In this document: positions 5,524 to 7,383 of the stretch, piece by piece
Numbering within the stretch: position 1 is the stretch's first letter
Layout of the letters: each line of letters starts with the position of its first letter
NCBI GenBank assembly: GCA_030634235.1
Contig: DAOWBD010000050.1
Coordinates: 1-7,383, forward strand
Reading direction: 5' to 3'
Length of the DNA: 7,383 nt
From: Candidatus Omnitrophota bacterium
GTDB lineage: Bacteria; Omnitrophota; Gorgyraeia; Zapsychrales; Zapsychraceae
Notes under the pieces: generated by a model
Told to the model about the DNA's origin: nothing
What the model saw: only the letters and a program-made list of their open reading frames with translations
Database searches by the model: none
Made by a program: the position numbers and the translations under genes

Positions 5524-7359
5524 ATGTATAACAAATTCCACAAGATAGACGGTACCCATCCGTGGCGCAAGGTCAGCCCCAATGGATATGAAGACTATCC
5601 CGTCCGTTTGCGCAAAGGAGGGCGGGTGATCTTCTTTAATTATCCGCTTGCCAGGGAGATGGAGCTGATCACAACGAACCATCCCGCAAAAATGAACCCG
5701 AAGCTCGAGGAAAAAATCTTAAATACATTTTCTCTCCAGATCCTTAATGAGCATGACTGGATCAACCGAAAAAGATTTCCGAAAGACGGCCTCGAAAACC
5801 GCCTGTACATGGCAACCCGCTACCTGCAAACCCAGCACGATAACAAACAGGGCAAGACCTCCGGCGACGGGCGAAGCATCTGGAACGGAACCATCCGCTC
5901 AAGGCGCATGACCTATGACATCTCGAGCCGCGGAACCAGCGCGACAATACTAAGCCCCGGCGCGCAGGAAGCCAAAGAACCCATCGCGACCGGCAGCGCG
6001 AAATACGGTTACGCCTCCGGCCTGGCCGACCTCGACGAGATGCTTGCGAGCGCGATTATCTCCGAAGTTTTTTACCGCGAAAACATCCCGACCGAGCGGT
6101 GTCTCGCCGTCATCGAATACAAAGATAAAACAGCCGTCGGCGTGCGCAGCGCGCCGAACCTGCTACGCCCGGCGCATATCTTCCGATATTTAAAAACCGG
6201 AAGCTGGCAGGAAACCAAGGATTCATTCGACTACTTTCTCAAGCGCCAGAAGAAGAACCGCACGATTCAATTTTCCCTACGCGAGAAAGAGCGCTACGAC
6301 AAGGCCCTGGAATATATCGCACGGACATACGCGCGATTAGCCGCCGTCATGGAGGAAGAATACATTTTCAACTGGCTCGCGTGGGACGGGGATAACATGC
6401 TCGCCAGCGGCGGCATTCTCGATTACGGTTCAATCCGGCGGTTCGCCGCTAAAAACAACAAGTACCGTTATGAGGACGTCGACCGTTTTTCCACTTGCCT
6501 AACCGAACAAAAATTCTGGGCGCGTAACATGGTCCAGACCTTCGCCCAGGCCGTGGATTTCATCACAACCAAAACAAAAAAGAACCTTAAAGCCTTTGAA
6601 CAGCACCCGAGCCTGACGCTCTTTGATCAATACTTCCAGACAGAACGTCAACGGGCCTTGTTAACTAAAATAGGATTTACGGCGGAGCAGATCGATAAGA
6701 TCCGCGAGCATCATCCGGAAAAGATCGAGGCCTTCCGCAAGGTCCTGAACTATTTTGAGGATCTAAAAACCAGCGAAGGACAGATGAAGGTCGCCGACGG
6801 CATCGACCACCCGCCGGTCTTTCTCCTGCGCAATATCATCCGCGAGCTGCCCCTGTTTTTATTAAAGAATTTTAAGCCGCATATCCCTCAGGATGGCAGC
6901 GCCGCCGACGGGCTCAAATGGTCGATTATGCCCGTCGAGGAATTCTGCCGGATCATGGCCGCGTCCTACGTCAACGAACAGGACTTGACGCTCACCGACA
7001 GCCGCAAGCTCAAGGCGCTCGAGTTCCAAGAACTCTACCGCGACTTGATCTCTACCGTCGATCCGAATCATCAAGAGGAGACGCTCAAGGTCATCGCCAA
7101 ACGATCGTCGATCATTAATTATACCTACCGCAGCACGGGAGACGGGTTAACATGGATCGTCAATGAGGCTATTGATGCGAAGGATAGAATGAAGCAGCAG
7201 GAGATCCAGGAGGCAATCGACCGGTTCATCGGCTCGCAAATACTTGTTCCCGGCAAATGGAAACCGATCCGCGAGGAGGAGCTCAAGGGCTCGTCGACCA
7301 AAGCGCAGCTTCTGCGCAAGATGCAGGAAAATCTGGAACTCTATAAAGAAACGATCTAA
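5524..7359 (+). CDS. Divergent SelO/YdiU-family (UPF0061) protein, possible protein adenylyltransferase
   Basis: Canonical SelO is a pseudokinase-fold enzyme that transfers AMP from ATP to proteins. Matches to that family are RVIFFNYPLA (34-43), GDGR (114-117), IPTERCLAVI, and Arg208 and Arg215 at the same 7-residue spacing as P. syringae SelO Arg176 and Arg183. The metal core is Asp290-Asn291 and Asp300 in DNM...LDYGS, with the spacing of Asp252, Asn253 and Asp262 (reference numbering from memory). Glu172 in LDEML fits the alpha-C Glu. Oddities: the ATP-contacting Lys is Arg136 (SSRGTS), and the usual YSR-GDGRA loop is replaced by a segment some 13 residues longer (about 139-166). The AGHQFG motif is not recognisable. 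At 611 residues it exceeds the usual 480-500, mostly at the C-terminus, which ends in a charged helical stretch without the redox Cys/Sec. No signal peptide or membrane segment is seen, so it is probably cytosolic. Family membership is fairly sure; activity is unknown. Confidence 0.72.
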   Translation: MYNKFHKIDGTHPWRKVSPNGYEDYPVRLRKGGRVIFFNYPLAREMELITTNHPAKMNPKLEEKILNTFSLQILNEHDWINRKRFPKDGLENRLYMATRYLQTQHDNKQGKTSGDGRSIWNGTIRSRRMTYDISSRGTSATILSPGAQEAKEPIATGSAKYGYASGLADLDEMLASAIISEVFYRENIPTERCLAVIEYKDKTAVGVRSAPNLLRPAHIFRYLKTGSWQETKDSFDYFLKRQKKNRTIQFSLREKERYDKALEYIARTYARLAAVMEEEYIFNWLAWDGDNMLASGGILDYGSIRRFAAKNNKYRYEDVDRFSTCLTEQKFWARNMVQTFAQAVDFITTKTKKNLKAFEQHPSLTLFDQYFQTERQRALLTKIGFTAEQIDKIREHHPEKIEAFRKVLNYFEDLKTSEGQMKVADGIDHPPVFLLRNIIRELPLFLLKNFKPHIPQDGSAADGLKWSIMPVEEFCRIMAASYVNEQDLTLTDSRKLKALEFQELYRDLISTVDPNHQEETLKVIAKRSSIINYTYRSTGDGLTWIVNEAIDAKDRMKQQEIQEAIDRFIGSQILVPGKWKPIREEELKGSSTKAQLLRKMQENLELYKETI

Positions 7360-7383
7360 ACGGCGGGCTACCAGATTATATCA

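Noticed and set aside
4827..5531. Plus-strand open frame of 234 residues in a second frame of moaA
   Set aside because: It is rich in Ser, Arg and Pro, typical of an out-of-frame reading, and overlaps an intact MoaA with all catalytic residues.

Overview
The window is one densely packed, entirely + strand bacterial locus. It carries a SUF iron-sulfur cluster assembly operon (sufB end, sufC, sufD, sufS, sufU), followed without a gap by moaA, and then, after a 65-nt spacer, by a divergent SelO/YdiU-family gene. No RNA gene, insertion sequence, CRISPR array or long non-coding stretch was seen; the longest intergenic gap is 65 nt. The sequence is clearly bacterial: Shine-Dalgarno sites, ATGA gene overlaps and an E. 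coli-like SufB C-terminus. A SufU scaffold with a SufS desulfurase, in the order B-C-D-S-U, is not the enterobacterial sufABCDSE layout. Composition looks near-balanced in GC. The phylum cannot be fixed from the window; an uncultured or poorly sampled lineage is plausible but is inference.

Layout: 1-617, SufB C-terminal part, cut by the window edge. 656-1405, SufC ATPase. 1412-2704, SufD, in the same reading frame as sufC and two sense codons after its stop. 2701-3930, SufS cysteine desulfurase. 3927-4385, SufU. 4382-5458, MoaA (GTP 3',8-cyclase). The last three junctions are 4-nt ATGA overlaps, so sufD-sufS-sufU-moaA looks like one translationally coupled unit. 5459-5523 holds an imperfect inverted repeat, a weak promoter-like pair and a good Shine-Dalgarno site. 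5524-7359 is the 611-residue SelO-like protein.

How the genes work together: SufS takes sulfur from cysteine as a persulfide, SufU accepts it, and the SufBCD complex builds the Fe-S cluster using SufC ATPase activity. MoaA is a radical SAM enzyme needing two [4Fe-4S] clusters, and it starts molybdenum cofactor synthesis, so coupling it to the cluster factory makes biochemical sense although the arrangement is unusual. Canonical SelO proteins are protein adenylyltransferases with a pseudokinase fold linked to redox homeostasis. The copy here keeps the metal-binding Asp-Asn...Asp core but has an altered nucleotide loop and an extra C-terminal region. It is the least ordinary gene in the window.

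The points most worth a second look are the divergent SelO-like protein, the suf-moaA coupling, and a substituted Glu-His-Glu motif in SufB.
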